NCBI GenBank assembly: GCA_029582155.1 | Contig: CM055896.1 | Coordinates: 6,774,624-6,838,623 of the forward strand | Direction: 5' to 3' | DNA from: Panopea generosa | Lineage: Eukaryota; Mollusca; Bivalvia; Adapedonta; Hiatellidae | DNA: 64,000 bases | Shown: piece by piece, positions 26,895 through 33,953 of the stretch | How positions within the stretch are numbered: the stretch's first letter is position 1 | How the letters are laid out: each line of letters starts with the position of its first letter | Notes under the pieces: generated by a model | The model's database searches: none | Seen by the model: the letters and a program-made list of their open reading frames with translations, nothing else | What the model was told of the DNA's origin: nothing | Position numbers and translations under genes: made by a program

Positions 26895-28368
26895 GTTCAT
26901 ATTGAAAATAATGCAAATATTAAAATGTTAAATTTTCCTTACGACCAGATCGTCCGTGAACGATAATTCTTCCAATACTGTAAGTCTGACCAAGATTGAC
27001 CTCCCAAAAATTGTCGATAGTACCTGGAGTCTCGTCGAGACTGGCACTACAACATTGATCTGCGTTGGCGTCATTCTCGCAGACGTCACCATCGACCGCT
27101 TTGCCTGCGGTCCATATATCATAGTCTGCGTACTGATTGGCATTTTTGTTTAGAGCTATGTTTACGGCTGCAAAAACGTCAACAACATTTGAACTTATAC
27201 ATAAACACAGTACATAATTTATACGTGTTGAACAACATTTAAACTTATACTTAAACACAGTACAGATTATATATACGTGTTGAACAACATTTAAACTTAT
27301 ACATAAACACAGTACAGAATATATACGTGTTGAACAACATTTAAACTTATACATAAACACAGTACAGAATATATACGTGTTGAACAAAATTTAAACTTAT
27401 ACATGAACACAGTATAGAGTACGTGTTTAACAACAGTTAAACTTAAACATGAACACAGTATAACGTACGTGTTGAACAACATTTGAACTTATATATAAAC
27501 ACAGTACAGAATATATACGTGTTGAACAACATTTAAACTTATATATGAACACAGTATAGAGTACGTGTTGAACAACATTTAAACTTATATATGAACACAG
27601 TATAGAGTACGTGTTGAACAACATTTAATTTACCAGTTTTAAAACGAGTCAGATACTTTGTTAATCAGTCAATGAAAATGTTATTTTGTTATTGGCAAAT
27701 TGACATTATGTTGTGAACACTGCACCGACAGAAAGTATAACAGACTGAGGTTAGTTTTCTATCCGTCATTTTGTATTAAACTTATAAAAATAACCCTAAC
27801 CTAGATAAGTAGTACGGACCTAGCTAGCAATAATGGTCAGTTGCTTCAACTGAAAATTTGTTGCTTCAACTGAAAATTTGAAAGACGACACAGTTTGGTT
27901 AGCGTTCAATTGTTATGAATTGTTGGACAGGCAAAGAATTCCCTCCGTTTTCATTTTTGGGTTAATAGACCTAATTCGAGAGATATTAGGTTCTGGGATA
28001 GATCCCTAACCCTTACCTTATTTACCATCAATATTGAAGAATCACATTCCTTGAATAAAGAAATACAAAAAGTTTACTTTTGTGTGATAAAAAGTCTAAT
28101 TAACACATGATATAAAATTAAATGATTTGGCCGCCTGATTAAACATTTGTTTTGGTATTTTTATCTCTTTGTAATCAGTAATATGTCATTCTTCAAATGT
28201 ATTATTTTCCGTAATCATTTTAACAAAACAAATTTTAAATTTTGAAATTGAAATATTGTTGAAAAATAAAGTACGTATTACAATACCTTGCGCGTTTACG
28301 AAACAAATTCCTATAGCGATCACTGAAAAAATCAAAAGTGTTTTAGACATAATGTAATAGAAAGACAT
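6132..28368 (-). CDS. Mosaic F5/8C-EGF scavenger-type transmembrane receptor, 21 coding exons
   Basis: This is a predicted cell-surface receptor of 1,091 residues, assembled from 21 exons with matching GT/GC-AG signals and no frame break. Order by residue: signal peptide 1-26; F5/8C (galactose-binding-like, fucolectin type) 28-171, 218-356 and 678-819; 8-cysteine EGF domains 172-217, 357-677 (seven in a row) and 820-1003 (four in a row); transmembrane helix about 1021-1043; cytoplasmic tail 1044-1091. EGF repeats of this kind occur in Draper, MEGF10/11 and SREC, which bind apoptotic or foreign particles. F5/8C domains usually bind sugars or lipids. A role in particle recognition, phagocytosis or adhesion is inferred, not shown. 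Several N-x-S/T sites lie in the extracellular part. The exact C-terminus and start codon (28368 or 28350) are the least certain points. I do not recognise a specific named orthologue. Confidence 0.9.
6575..6704 (-). CDS. Exon 20: juxtamembrane stalk and transmembrane helix
   Basis: Residues 1004-1046. An acidic stalk (NDADDSDTNVT) is followed by a helix of about 23 hydrophobic residues starting AILAGVFGAIG, with a GxxxG-like spacing, and then the stop-transfer YRRN. Of the three frames only this one is open and it is the one fixed by exon 19. The acceptor is ATTTAAG and the donor GTATAT. This is the first phase change (1 in, 2 out), as expected at the end of the shuffled modules. Confidence 0.9.
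7591..7728 (-). CDS. Exon 19: EGF-like domain 12
   Basis: Residues 958-1003. Eight cysteines; CTNGTYGENC start and GYDEPLCGL end. The acceptor is TCCCTAG and the donor GTAAAT, phase 1-1, 138 nt. It is the membrane-proximal EGF repeat. Confidence 0.9.
8226..8346. repeat. Small MITE with GACAGTGAGTT ends
   Basis: GACAGTGAGTT and CTTCATTT on the left are matched by AAATGAAG and AACTCACTGTC on the right, about 120 bases in all. It lies in the intron between exons 18 and 19. Confidence 0.55.
8486..8623 (-). CDS. Exon 18: EGF-like domain 11
   Basis: Residues 912-957. Eight cysteines; CSDGKYGQEC start and GYHGQYCLE end. The acceptor is ATGTAG and the donor GTATAT, phase 1-1, 138 nt. Confidence 0.9.
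10191..10328 (-). CDS. Exon 17: EGF-like domain 10 (GC-AG donor)
   Basis: Residues 866-911. Eight cysteines; CADGRYGLNC start and GWIEDTCKS end. The acceptor is TCACAAG. At the 3' end no GT donor keeps the phase. CAG followed by GCATGT does, giving phase 1 and a Glu codon on joining to exon 18. The nearest GT donors would either cut off the last cysteine or put exon 18 out of frame, so a GC-AG intron is inferred. Confidence 0.82.
10860..10997 (-). CDS. Exon 16: EGF-like domain 9
   Basis: Residues 820-865. Eight cysteines with the CYC short form compensated by an extra Gly (CPPGGC). Starts CSDGTFGPNC and ends GWLTEQCSQ. The donor is a full-consensus GTAAGT and the acceptor ATACAG, phase 1-1, 138 nt. 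Confidence 0.9.
11506..11690 (+). repeat. Copy 1 of the dispersed TAGTCT/AGACTA element
   Basis: Shares CGATTGGGTCCAT, TGATTGGTCAGTTGCTT, ATGACGTCA and GTGGGACAGGCAT with copies at 22001, 23907, 27810 and 44010. The 3' end with the ATCAGG hairpin is missing. Lies in the intron between exons 15 and 16. Confidence 0.7.
12014..12223 (-). CDS. Exon 15: second half of F5/8C domain 3
   Basis: Residues 750-819. The exon begins VTNDLENFSLYLV and ends SLILCEVRVFG, the closing signature of the domain. NST, NVT and NIS motifs are present. The acceptor is TTATGCAG and the donor GTAAGT, phase 1-1, 210 nt. Confidence 0.9.
12731..12946 (-). CDS. Exon 14: first half of F5/8C domain 3
   Basis: Residues 678-749. 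The exon contains LNRARNKAATQ, LMAVDGIFSQ and PWWYVDMGS followed by YVTIYGRA. It is the most divergent of the three domains in the loop after AVDG but the closest to the family consensus around the WW motif (PWWxVDxG). The acceptor is TTTACAG and the donor GTATGT, phase 1-1, 216 nt. Confidence 0.9.
13191..13420. mobile_element. piggyBac-like MITE flanked by TTAA, containing strong hairpins
   Basis: TTAACCC at 13191 and GGGTTAA at 13414 give CCC...GGG ends inside TTAA, the target site and terminal bases of piggyBac-type elements. An additional GGGTTAA at 13273 suggests a nested or shorter version. Inside are two hairpins: CTCTAATATAGATG with its complement (13228-13261), and a 27-bp-arm hairpin at 13306-13365. 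Lies in the intron between exons 13 and 14. Confidence 0.6.
14262..14372. repeat. Small MITE with TTAGTTTGATATT ends
   Basis: TTAGTTTGATATT on the left and AATATCAAACTAA on the right, each flanked inward by CGTCTTT or its complement, about 110 bases. Lies next to exon 13. Confidence 0.55.
14454..14588 (-). CDS. Exon 13: EGF-like domain 8
   Basis: Residues 633-677. Eight cysteines with the CYC short form, 135 nt. Starts CLDGSFGEMC and ends GFTGEFCHI. The acceptor is TATTTTAG and the donor GTAAAT, phase 1-1. It is the last EGF before F5/8C domain 3. Confidence 0.9.
14795..15056. repeat. Degenerate tandem array, about 18-bp unit
   Basis: About 14 imperfect copies of AAATATGCTAATTCATA lie in the intron between exons 12 and 13. 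Confidence 0.7.
15318..15455 (-). CDS. Exon 12: EGF-like domain 7
   Basis: Residues 587-632. Eight cysteines; CDAGFYGTNC start and GWRGQKCDT end. The acceptor is ATGTCAG and the donor GTCAGC, phase 1-1, 138 nt. Only about 440 bases separate it from exon 11, the shortest of the EGF-to-EGF gaps except exons 9-10. Confidence 0.9.
15896..16033 (-). CDS. Exon 11: EGF-like domain 6
   Basis: Residues 541-586. Eight cysteines; CQNKTFGEDC start and GWLEDNCTV end. The donor is GTGAGT after GTT T, phase 1, which gives a Ser codon on joining to exon 12. The acceptor is GTTTTAG. 138 nt. Confidence 0.9.
16205..16575 (+). mobile_element. Remnant of a non-LTR retrotransposon reverse transcriptase C-terminus
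   Basis: The plus strand is open for about 120 codons. It reads FRLKAVRIVTGSTR, then LLFLYKIVTHG, NSFNYNLRKSINF, YTRNKSSRRLYTPSS and LLWNPLNLDIRKFK. These match the order of landmarks after the RT thumb in Jockey/CR1-like elements (AxRIVTG, FYKI-G, YNLR, RT..Y..SF.P, WN.LP..IR). No RT catalytic motif precedes it, so it is a 5'-truncated fossil. It lies antisense in the intron between exons 10 and 11. Confidence 0.6.
17974..18108 (-). CDS. Exon 10: EGF-like domain 5
   Basis: Residues 496-540. Eight cysteines with the shortened CNC form in the middle (C-x-C rather than C-x2-C), giving 135 nt. Starts CVSPTFGQNC and ends GWDDVTCSI. The acceptor is GTTCAG and the donor GTGAGT, phase 1-1. Confidence 0.9.
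18393..18530 (-). CDS. Exon 9: EGF-like domain 4
   Basis: Residues 450-495. Eight cysteines; CFNGTFGYSC start and GYNGSMCTD end, with NGT, NET and NGS motifs. The acceptor is ACTTGTAG and the donor GTAAGA, phase 1-1, 138 nt. Confidence 0.9.
19471..19608 (-). CDS. Exon 8: EGF-like domain 3
   Basis: Residues 404-449. Eight cysteines; CTDGFYGENC start and GYQGENCNI end, with NST and NIT glycosylation motifs. The acceptor is ATTTTAG and the donor GTATAT, phase 1-1, 138 nt. The intron before it carries the 21-bp minisatellite. Confidence 0.9.
20150..20705. repeat. 21-bp minisatellite (ATATATGTTGTTGATTTSC type)
   Basis: About 26 copies of a 21-base unit, TATATGTTGTTGATTTGCAGA with variants ending CCGTA. 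Because 21 is divisible by 3, long ORFs with a 7-residue period (INNIYLQ on the minus strand) appear in several frames. It sits in the intron between exons 7 and 8 and is not taken as coding. Confidence 0.9.
21117..21257 (-). CDS. Exon 7: EGF-like domain 2
   Basis: Residues 357-403. Eight cysteines; starts VCPAGLYGDVC and ends GWSGDTCKI. It is one residue longer than its neighbours (141 nt) because of an insertion in the DGPDSC loop. The acceptor is TTTACAG and the donor GTAAGC, phase 1-1. It opens a run of seven consecutive EGF exons. Confidence 0.9.
22001..22230 (-). repeat. Copy 2 of the dispersed TAGTCT/AGACTA element
   Basis: Reverse-oriented copy with CCCGATTGGGTCCG near its 5' end and CGGGAGATATCAGG then CTGGGATACACTAG at its 3' end. 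It sits in the intron after exon 6, about 50 bases from that exon's donor. Confidence 0.75.
22279..22485 (-). CDS. Exon 6: second half of F5/8C domain 2
   Basis: Residues 288-356. The exon begins DQLSGFVLYIRN and ends LTICEVEMFE, matching exon 3 in length (207 nt) and end signature. The acceptor is TTTCTATAG and the donor GTTCGT, a weaker GT donor, phase 1-1. A dispersed repeat copy begins about 50 bases downstream of the donor. Confidence 0.88.
22700..22795 (-). repeat. tRNA-like SINE head
   Basis: On the minus strand a B box GGTTCGAATCC and an A-box-like TGACTTAGTACTTAAGG lie at tRNA-like spacing, but the acceptor-stem halves do not pair, so it is a SINE remnant and not a tRNA gene. Confidence 0.5.
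23524..23733 (-). CDS. Exon 5: first half of F5/8C domain 2
   Basis: Residues 218-287. The exon contains ENIVFNKTATQ, DRAVDGCVN, a CC pair and a GKIVVYG strand. It closely resembles exon 2, pointing to an internal domain duplication. The loop that reads VNLGQ in domain 1 reads VNTVSQ here. The acceptor region reads CAGGAG, so two AG acceptors three bases apart are possible; the first is chosen. Donor GTGAGT, phase 1-1, 210 nt. Confidence 0.88.
23907..24121 (+). repeat. Copy 3 of the dispersed TAGTCT/AGACTA element
   Basis: The most complete copy: 5' TAGTCTGTAGAACGGACCC, a hairpin-capable GGACCC...GGGTCC, the shared body, then CCTGATTCGGAAGATATCAGG and GGGCTAGACTA. It lies in the intron between exons 4 and 5. 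Hairpins at both ends without coding capacity suggest a non-autonomous Helitron-like element; this class is inferred. Confidence 0.75.
24836..24973 (-). CDS. Exon 4: EGF-like domain 1
   Basis: Residues 172-217. One 46-residue domain with eight cysteines spaced C-x8-C-x3-C-x2-C and a GWMGATC end, the pattern of MEGF/SREC laminin-type EGF repeats. The acceptor is TTTATCCAG and the donor GTAAGT, phase 1-1, 138 nt. It stands alone between the first and second F5/8C domains. Confidence 0.9.
25340..25640. repeat. Degenerate tandem array with TGGATATTATT core
   Basis: Repeated TTTAATAAAKTAATGGATATTATTC...ATGAATATT blocks of roughly 55 bases lie in the intron between exons 3 and 4. Confidence 0.6.
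25743..25949 (-). CDS. Exon 3: second half of F5/8C domain 1
   Basis: Residues 103-171. The exon begins SGRTQLPGFLVYF and closes with the domain-ending signature ITLCEVKIYK, in which the conserved Cys is present. It carries N-x-T and N-x-S glycosylation motifs (NTT, NAS). The acceptor is GTTTTTAG and the donor GTTAGT, phase 1-1, 207 nt. It completes the domain begun in exon 2. Confidence 0.9.
26806..26890. repeat. Compound (CA)n(CT)n microsatellite
   Basis: About 27 CA units are followed by about 15 CT units, directly downstream of exon 2's donor (within 60 bases). Pyrimidine- and purine-rich tracts this close could affect splicing; no evidence for that here. Confidence 0.95.
26943..27167 (-). 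CDS. Exon 2: first half of F5/8C domain 1
   Basis: Residues 28-102. The exon begins VNIALNKNANQ and contains KAVDGD, an N-x-C-C cluster and FWEVNLGQ, followed by IGRIIVHGRSG. This is the standard beta-strand pattern of fucolectin-like F5/8C domains (ALNK...AVDG...W.V.LG...I). The acceptor is TTTTTGCAG and the donor GTAAGG, phase 1 on both sides, 225 nt. The Arg-x-Asp of the eel fucolectin sugar site is replaced by Glu-Val-Asn. Confidence 0.9.
27172..27632. repeat. About 50-bp tandem array in intron 1
   Basis: Nine to ten copies of a unit of about 50 bases containing GAACAACATTTAAACTTATA and AACACAGTA...ATACGTGTT. It starts only a few bases from the exon 2 acceptor. Minus-strand ORFs through it are repeat artefacts. 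Confidence 0.9.
27810..28006 (+). repeat. Copy 4 of the dispersed TAGTCT/AGACTA element
   Basis: Degenerate copy with an internal duplication of TTGCTTCAACTGAAAATTTG and the 3' end GATATTAGGTTCTGGGATAG. Lies in intron 1 of the receptor gene. Confidence 0.7.
28287..28368 (-). CDS. Exon 1: signal peptide
   Basis: The exon starts at ATG 28368, with a second in-frame ATG at 28350. Its 27 codons encode a polar start, a hydrophobic core (LLIFSVIAIGICFV) and a cleavage-like NA-Q end, so it is a secretory signal peptide. It ends CAA G with donor GTATTG, phase 1. Joining to exon 2 restores a GCC codon and places the mature N-terminus directly before the first F5/8C domain. Upstream in-frame codons lack an ATG. 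Confidence 0.85.
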
Positions 28369-28441
28369 TTTACAAGCTGTAATGATATCCTCCAACTTAT
28401 GCTCTTTCTCCTAATCAGAAAAACATAGTAAAGATTAAAAA

Positions 28442-28453
28442 CTATATAAAATG
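28442..28453 (-). promoter_or_regulatory. Possible TATA-like element upstream of the receptor gene
   Basis: On the minus strand the sequence TTTTATATAGT lies about 75 bases upstream of the first ATG, a plausible distance for a core promoter with a short 5' UTR. AT-rich background makes such matches common, so this is weak. Confidence 0.2.
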
Positions 28454-29164
28454 AAGAAAACGGGTGTGACTCTATTTATGATCGTGTTTATACGTGACCA
28501 ACTCTTGACGGGCTCTTGTCGTTGTTGAAACAATAAAAACGGTGTCTGTAAATCAAGGATTGACCAAACAATCGGACAGGATCAAGTGGCGGCCGTACTT
28601 GTTTGATGTTCATAATTCATCAAATATTCTTATTTCCTTTGTATCAAACTAAATACTCAGCGGAAAGAGTGTCAATAATGATTTGAATATTATCGAGACG
28701 GAAAAAAAGTATTTCTTTAATAAAACATATTTTCTTATGACTTATATAAATTAATTTATCGAGATGAAAAAAAGAAGTTCTTTAATATAACCTATTTTTT
28801 TAAAATTAAATGAATTCTTTTTCAAAATAAAAATGAATTATTCATCATATTGTATGACTTATTGATATTTCTAAGTGAAACAAAAAGTGGTTATTCTTAC
28901 TACTTAACATGCAAAATGCATGCATTTAATGGCTAACATCCGGTTTCTACACCTATATGAATGCTTACTTTTTGTTATTTTAAAAACTGAAATATAGACG
29001 AATGAACTTTTTATTATATTTTAAAATTTCTCCTTTGTATGAAATTCTCTGCGAATTTTATGAGCAAAACATGATACAACAGCACACAGTTTTACCTAAG
29101 CTCTGTATGAAGTCACAGAATATACAACATAAAGTCAATATAAAACAGAAAGTTCTGTAATAGA

Positions 29165-29512
29165 CATGATGCAATTTTGCCAGTTGCGACCCTTTTCGTG
29201 ACGGTAACCCGGTTCTCGCGCTACAAAAAAGAGTCCTATGTTATTTGGTTAAAACTATTTTCAAGGTGGCTGTGGTTGCTTGCTACAGATGAGTAAAAAC
29301 TCACACAGGATATACAGTCATTAAACATCACTATTGTTAAATAGTGACTTTTATTACATTTTCACAGATTGATATATTTTAGAGCATTTGATGACTTATT
29401 TAGGGGTGCCACTGTACTATATACACTTTTCCATGTTTTTTTTTTACCTTGAACATCCTAGACCGTATTTGATTGAGAACAAAGATCAAAATTCAACTGT
29501 GAATGGAGACCT
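29165..29512. repeat. Decayed copy of the GTCTCAC-terminal TIR family
   Basis: Contains CCAGTTGCGACCCTTTTC and GTGACGGTAAC near the left, GCTTGCTACAGATGAGTAAA inside and CAAAATTCAACTGTGAATGG at the right, matching the order in the copy at 4960-5412. Confidence 0.5.
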
Positions 29513-30477
29513 ATAGCCCCACATGAATGTTATATTCAAAAAGTTAAATCTTAGAACCGTTTCATATTGAAGTGTTCTAAACTAGCTACAAATAACATTT
29601 CAGGCATATCTTGCCCTAAAATAAAATTTAAGAAGTAATATGCACAGCAATATGTATATTACAAAAAATAACAAGAACAACAACTCTAGTTTTACTGCAG
29701 CGGCTGCCTCGACCAGTGTTGGAGAGCCACATCACGTAACGGTGATACAAATTTGTAACATTTGCCATTAAAATCCGATCAAACATTTCTATGCTTTTTG
29801 CTCTGGACGGTCGTAATGACAAAGACAGTAAAATACGAATGTCTCTCTTTCCATGTTGGGGGATTAAAAGATGTAAGCAATCAAGACGATATATATTACT
29901 ACGATGTATTTGCTGATATGATAGTGTACCGCGACTGTTTAGTGTCTACCTAATCTACATTAACGATTAACGCCCCTCAGTTTGTTTACCGTCTTTATGG
30001 TGAAATCAATTAGGTTTGTCCCACTGACTAAATCTAAGTAAACAATGTGAAAACAGTGTACGTTACTTTCCCACTTTATGATACCTTTATGTGATTTTAT
30101 AAATGTAATAAACATGATCAGGGCGAACTTAGTGCAATAAACCTATACTGAAAGATTAAGAAACGCTTGGTGGATTTCAGAGCTACATTTTCAGACTATT
30201 GTTAGCGAAATTGACAATTTTAGAATAAAATTATGTATGTTACAGTATCTTATTAATGATTGTGTCAATACAAATAATCATATTGGGCAAAATCATTAAT
30301 GAAAAAACATGCATATTCTAAAATTGTAAATATCGCTTGCCATATTTTGAAAATTTGGCTCTGATTCACCTTGCATTTCTTTATCCTTTCGATATATATT
30401 GATCTTCAGCTTATGTGCCTCCGATATAAATAAACAATATATTCAATGATAGAAATAAAAATATATATTCAAACACA

Positions 30478-30602
30478 TTAACTTTTCACTATGTAGTTTC
30501 GACTTTTCACCATCGTAGTTTCGACTTTTCACCATCGTAGTTTTGACTTTTCACCATCGTTGTTTCGTTGTTTGGACTTTTCACCATCGTAGTTTCGATG
30601 TT
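30478..30602. repeat. 22-bp tandem array
   Basis: About five copies of CTTTTCACCATCGTAGTTTCGA with minor changes. Confidence 0.85.
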
Positions 30603-31018
30603 TCGTTATAAAGACTTGACTTAAAAATGCCGCGATGGCCCCAATGGGACACCGTAGTAACGTAAGAAACAATCGGGCATTTCATTATTTTATTTTTATT
30701 TAAAACAAAAAATGAACACAAAAATGACATACTGCGTAAGCATATGTATATATGGCATTAACACATAATTTATCATATTCTTTCCCATATGATAAAAATA
30801 AGAAATTATGTTTCCATTTATTATTAAACAAATTGTAATGACTATTTAGTAAAAAGGTTCATATCTTCTTAACTAAATCGCATGCTCTTTCTGTTGCTAT
30901 TTCGAATGTGATTTTCTTTTACCTGAGAAAGTACAAAAACTTAGTATACATCCGCTGTGATTCTCAGCTTTTTCAGAAAGGTAGTTCGATTGTTATTATA
31001 AGCATATTGCTGTATGGT

Positions 31019-31290
31019 GTTTAGCGTCGCTTTCAACAATTTTTAGTCGTATCGCGACGATGTTTACTTTAGACCATATTATGAGCGCTGCCACACCCGA
31101 GTATCATGTCGCAGACACATGGTATGATACCTCACCCAGTCACATTATACTGATACCGGGCCGACCAGAGTTAAAATTATCCTCTAAATGCACCAAGCGA
31201 GGAAGCTTCTAGTATCATTTTCAAGTAGAACCAACCATCTTCCGCATGTGAGGTGGACACTCTTCCACTAAGCCACTCTGCGGTGGTTAT
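31019..31290 (-). repeat. tRNA-derived SINE (family 1), minus orientation
   Basis: The minus strand has A box TGGCTTAGTGG and a degenerate B box at 31230-31285, followed by the same body as 1585-1870, including CGCAGACACATGGTATGATA on the plus strand. The intact A box makes this the better-preserved head of the two. Confidence 0.7.
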
Positions 31291-32211
31291 AAGCTTCTGA
31301 GAATCTGATAAAGCATTGCATATATTCAACTGAACTATTGAACAAAAGAGCAAAACAGCCAATATACGCCAGTCAGAACTAAAAACCATGTAACAGTTGC
31401 ATTGGTAGTTTTTCCTTAAATCCAAGTTGTATTTTCCCTTGATATGCCTGCGTAGAACTATGCAAAACATATATTTAAAATTGATCTATTAAAATGTGTA
31501 AAAGTTTTCAAACGGAATCATTGACATGTTTTTACAACAGAAATGTATTTCTAATGTTTATAATATTTAACATAGGACACGAGAGCGACTACTGCTCCAC
31601 CCACTGGCCACGAGGCTCTGTTTATCCAAGTAAATACAATATAATAAAGTGAAGTGTTAACTTAGAGATCGTTAGCTTGTCTAAAAAAATGACTGCCAAG
31701 GAAACAATATCGATCGCTGATTGGATTATCGAATTGTTTGATTGACAGCCCGCGTCTGTTCAATAAGACCTACCAATCACGATCAAGTTATCTAGTGATA
31801 ACCTTGCAAGCAATTTAGAGAAAAAAAATGGACAGTATGTGTTCGATTTATAAAGTGGATACCGAATAAAATATAATTTAAATGTCAATTTCCAGAGCTA
31901 CATAATACTGTGTACGAAATGAAGATAATCTTATAATACGCGTTTACATACGTATTTTAGTGATACATAACAAATGTAAAATTAAGAGTGCCAGTCTTGT
32001 CGTGCGAAAAACATCAATGTTCCTTCGTACCCTTTTGCCTCCGAAAAAAAAACGGGAGGGGAAAAGGAAAACAAATACAACATAAATAAAACTATAAAAG
32101 GAAACTGACGTGTGATAATGGCAAGCAGTGTTTAAAAAGTGAGTTCATAAGCAAAATTATAACTGAATGTAATACTGACTATCAATACTAATTTCACAAC
32201 CATACAACTTG

Positions 32212-32395
32212 AAGGGTATTCCGCTGGCAATTGGTTTAAGGCGCTGTAATCTAATAAGGTCGTGGGTACGGTCCCCGCTCTTATGTGAGAAAGTTTGCCA
32301 GTTATTTGCGGAACGTAAGGTCATTCTTGGCTCGTCCTTTAACGGGACATGCAAGATATAACATGTCCTGTTATCAAATCCCATAAAAAAACACA
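32212..32395 (+). repeat. tRNA-derived SINE (family 2)
   Basis: A tRNA-Leu-like head (TGGCAATTGGTTTAAGGCGC and a mutated B box GGGTACGGTCC) is followed by a body with GTGAGAAAGTTTGCCAGTTA, also found at 35845-36085, and an A-rich 3' tail. Confidence 0.6.
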
Positions 32396-32514
32396 CAAAA
32401 AAATTAGAGCTGCAATATGGATGGCATTTGATTTTCTTTTAAAGAGTTTTCATGATGAATTACTTTTTTTCCAGATTGACGGTTTGTAACTGTTGATCCC
32501 TTTTATGAACATGT

Positions 32515-32772
32515 TTAACACAGTTTGGTGTTTTCGTCGCTGCACGAAGTCTCATTTCCGCTTTGAGTTTGATTGGTTTCATTGCAGACTGTGTTCTGTG
32601 AGCGTATGGCGCACTTAATAAACTCCGTATATTTCCATTCGACATAGTAATGCGGCTGAAATTTGGTATGAGATAAAAACATAATATAATGAATTGATAA
32701 TGTAACAAATGCTACAATATAAGTTAACACAAACATTATCAATTTCAATGTCTGCGGCAGTGATATGTTCAT
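32515..32772 (-). CDS. Hypothetical small membrane-anchored protein or orphan exon
   Basis: An 85-codon minus-strand ORF opens with a short polar start, a hydrophobic segment of about 20 residues (from LIMFVLTYIVAF), and then a polar tail with two N-x-T sequons (NET twice) plus NQT and four cysteines. The second half is clearly less AT-rich than its surroundings, unlike chance ORFs here. The layout resembles the anchor and stem of a type II Golgi protein, or a signal-anchored small protein. No strong donor is visible before its stop and no following exon was found, so function and even coding status are uncertain. Confidence 0.3.
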   Translation of the reverse strand: MNISLPQTLKLIMFVLTYIVAFVTLSIHYIMFLSHTKFQPHYYVEWKYTEFIKCAIRSQNTVCNETNQTQSGNETSCSDENTKLC

Positions 32773-33953
32773 CTTTTAAATGGCTGACGGGTTCTGGCTT
32801 AAACGAAAATAAATCGTATATGCCTCACGTTATGTAATAAAGCACACATGATACCTCAAACCTCTTATTGTCACCATTATTTAGCATTATAATAGCACCT
32901 TACTTAATAACTAGGAAACAGATACATATTAGCTATTATAGCTTTCTTCTGGATGCGTTTCACTTGTAATTTGATTAATGAATACAGAATGCATGACCAC
33001 CATGTTTATTGTGAATAAAATGGTGTTTAAACTAAAAAATATCATTACATGTGTGTATCTTAAAACAAACTCAATAAAACGTTTGCATCCATGTTAGTGA
33101 TGATGTTACACAAATGCACACAACTTTTCTTTTAAAATATAAAATGCACTGCTTAGTCCACATGACATCACATTGTGTGTATCAATGTAATTCACAAGGT
33201 TATTCCATCCTCATCCTGCGAAGTTTCGATGATTCACTTGCCTGGGTACCTGATCTCCATATTCTTATATTGATGTTTTTATTCAAACATTGAAGCTGAC
33301 TTAAGCTTGGGGTTGAGAAGTATTACAATTAACACTTCCTTTCACGACCAGATTAAAAACAACAACAGAATAAAAATCTTGTTTTCGGTGTCTGTTTTGT
33401 GCTTCCATAGAATCCTTTAATACGATAGCTTTGGATTTCCGTTTAAGTTGGATTAATTTTGAATACAACCCAAAGAATTTTAGATATTCTCCTTGTGTTT
33501 TTCTTTAATTTATGTGCATACATATTTTAATATTGATTCCATGGTGAGATCACTGCTTCTGACGATGTGTTTGTTATCTTTTATTAACATGATCCCTGAC
33601 TTGTCTTTCATCTTTCATTTCTCATCAGAATCTGAAGAACAAATATATATAACTAATGAAATATATATGAAATATGCAAATTCTTTATGTTGGTCTGATT
33701 ACTTTTTGTTTTTAAAATAATCTGTGCAGAACAGATCATATAGTTTATTTTAGCGTAAGATTTTGAAAAGGGGCATTACTCTTGCAAATGGTTGAACGGC
33801 ATCAGTACGCATACAAACAGTGTAACAAATAACAACTTTTCATCATGTATTGCTTGCATGATAGATAAAATTTGAAAGAAATATAATTTATATTTGTGTA
33901 TTTTAAATAGTTTTTATTCATATTTTTAGAACAAGTGTGACACCAGAACTAGT

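Noticed and set aside
26928-27624. Minus-strand ORFs through the CA/CT tract and the 50-bp array
   Set aside because: Only 26943-27167 belongs to an exon; the rest is tandem repeat translated by chance.
31290-31388. Signal-peptide-like minus-strand segment (WRILAVLLFCSIVQLN)
   Set aside because: No GT donor follows before the frame runs into a SINE; likely chance.
33541-33630. Hydrophobic plus-strand start (MVRSLLLTMCLLSF)
   Set aside because: No donor in phase, no following exon, AT-rich ORF; insufficient support.
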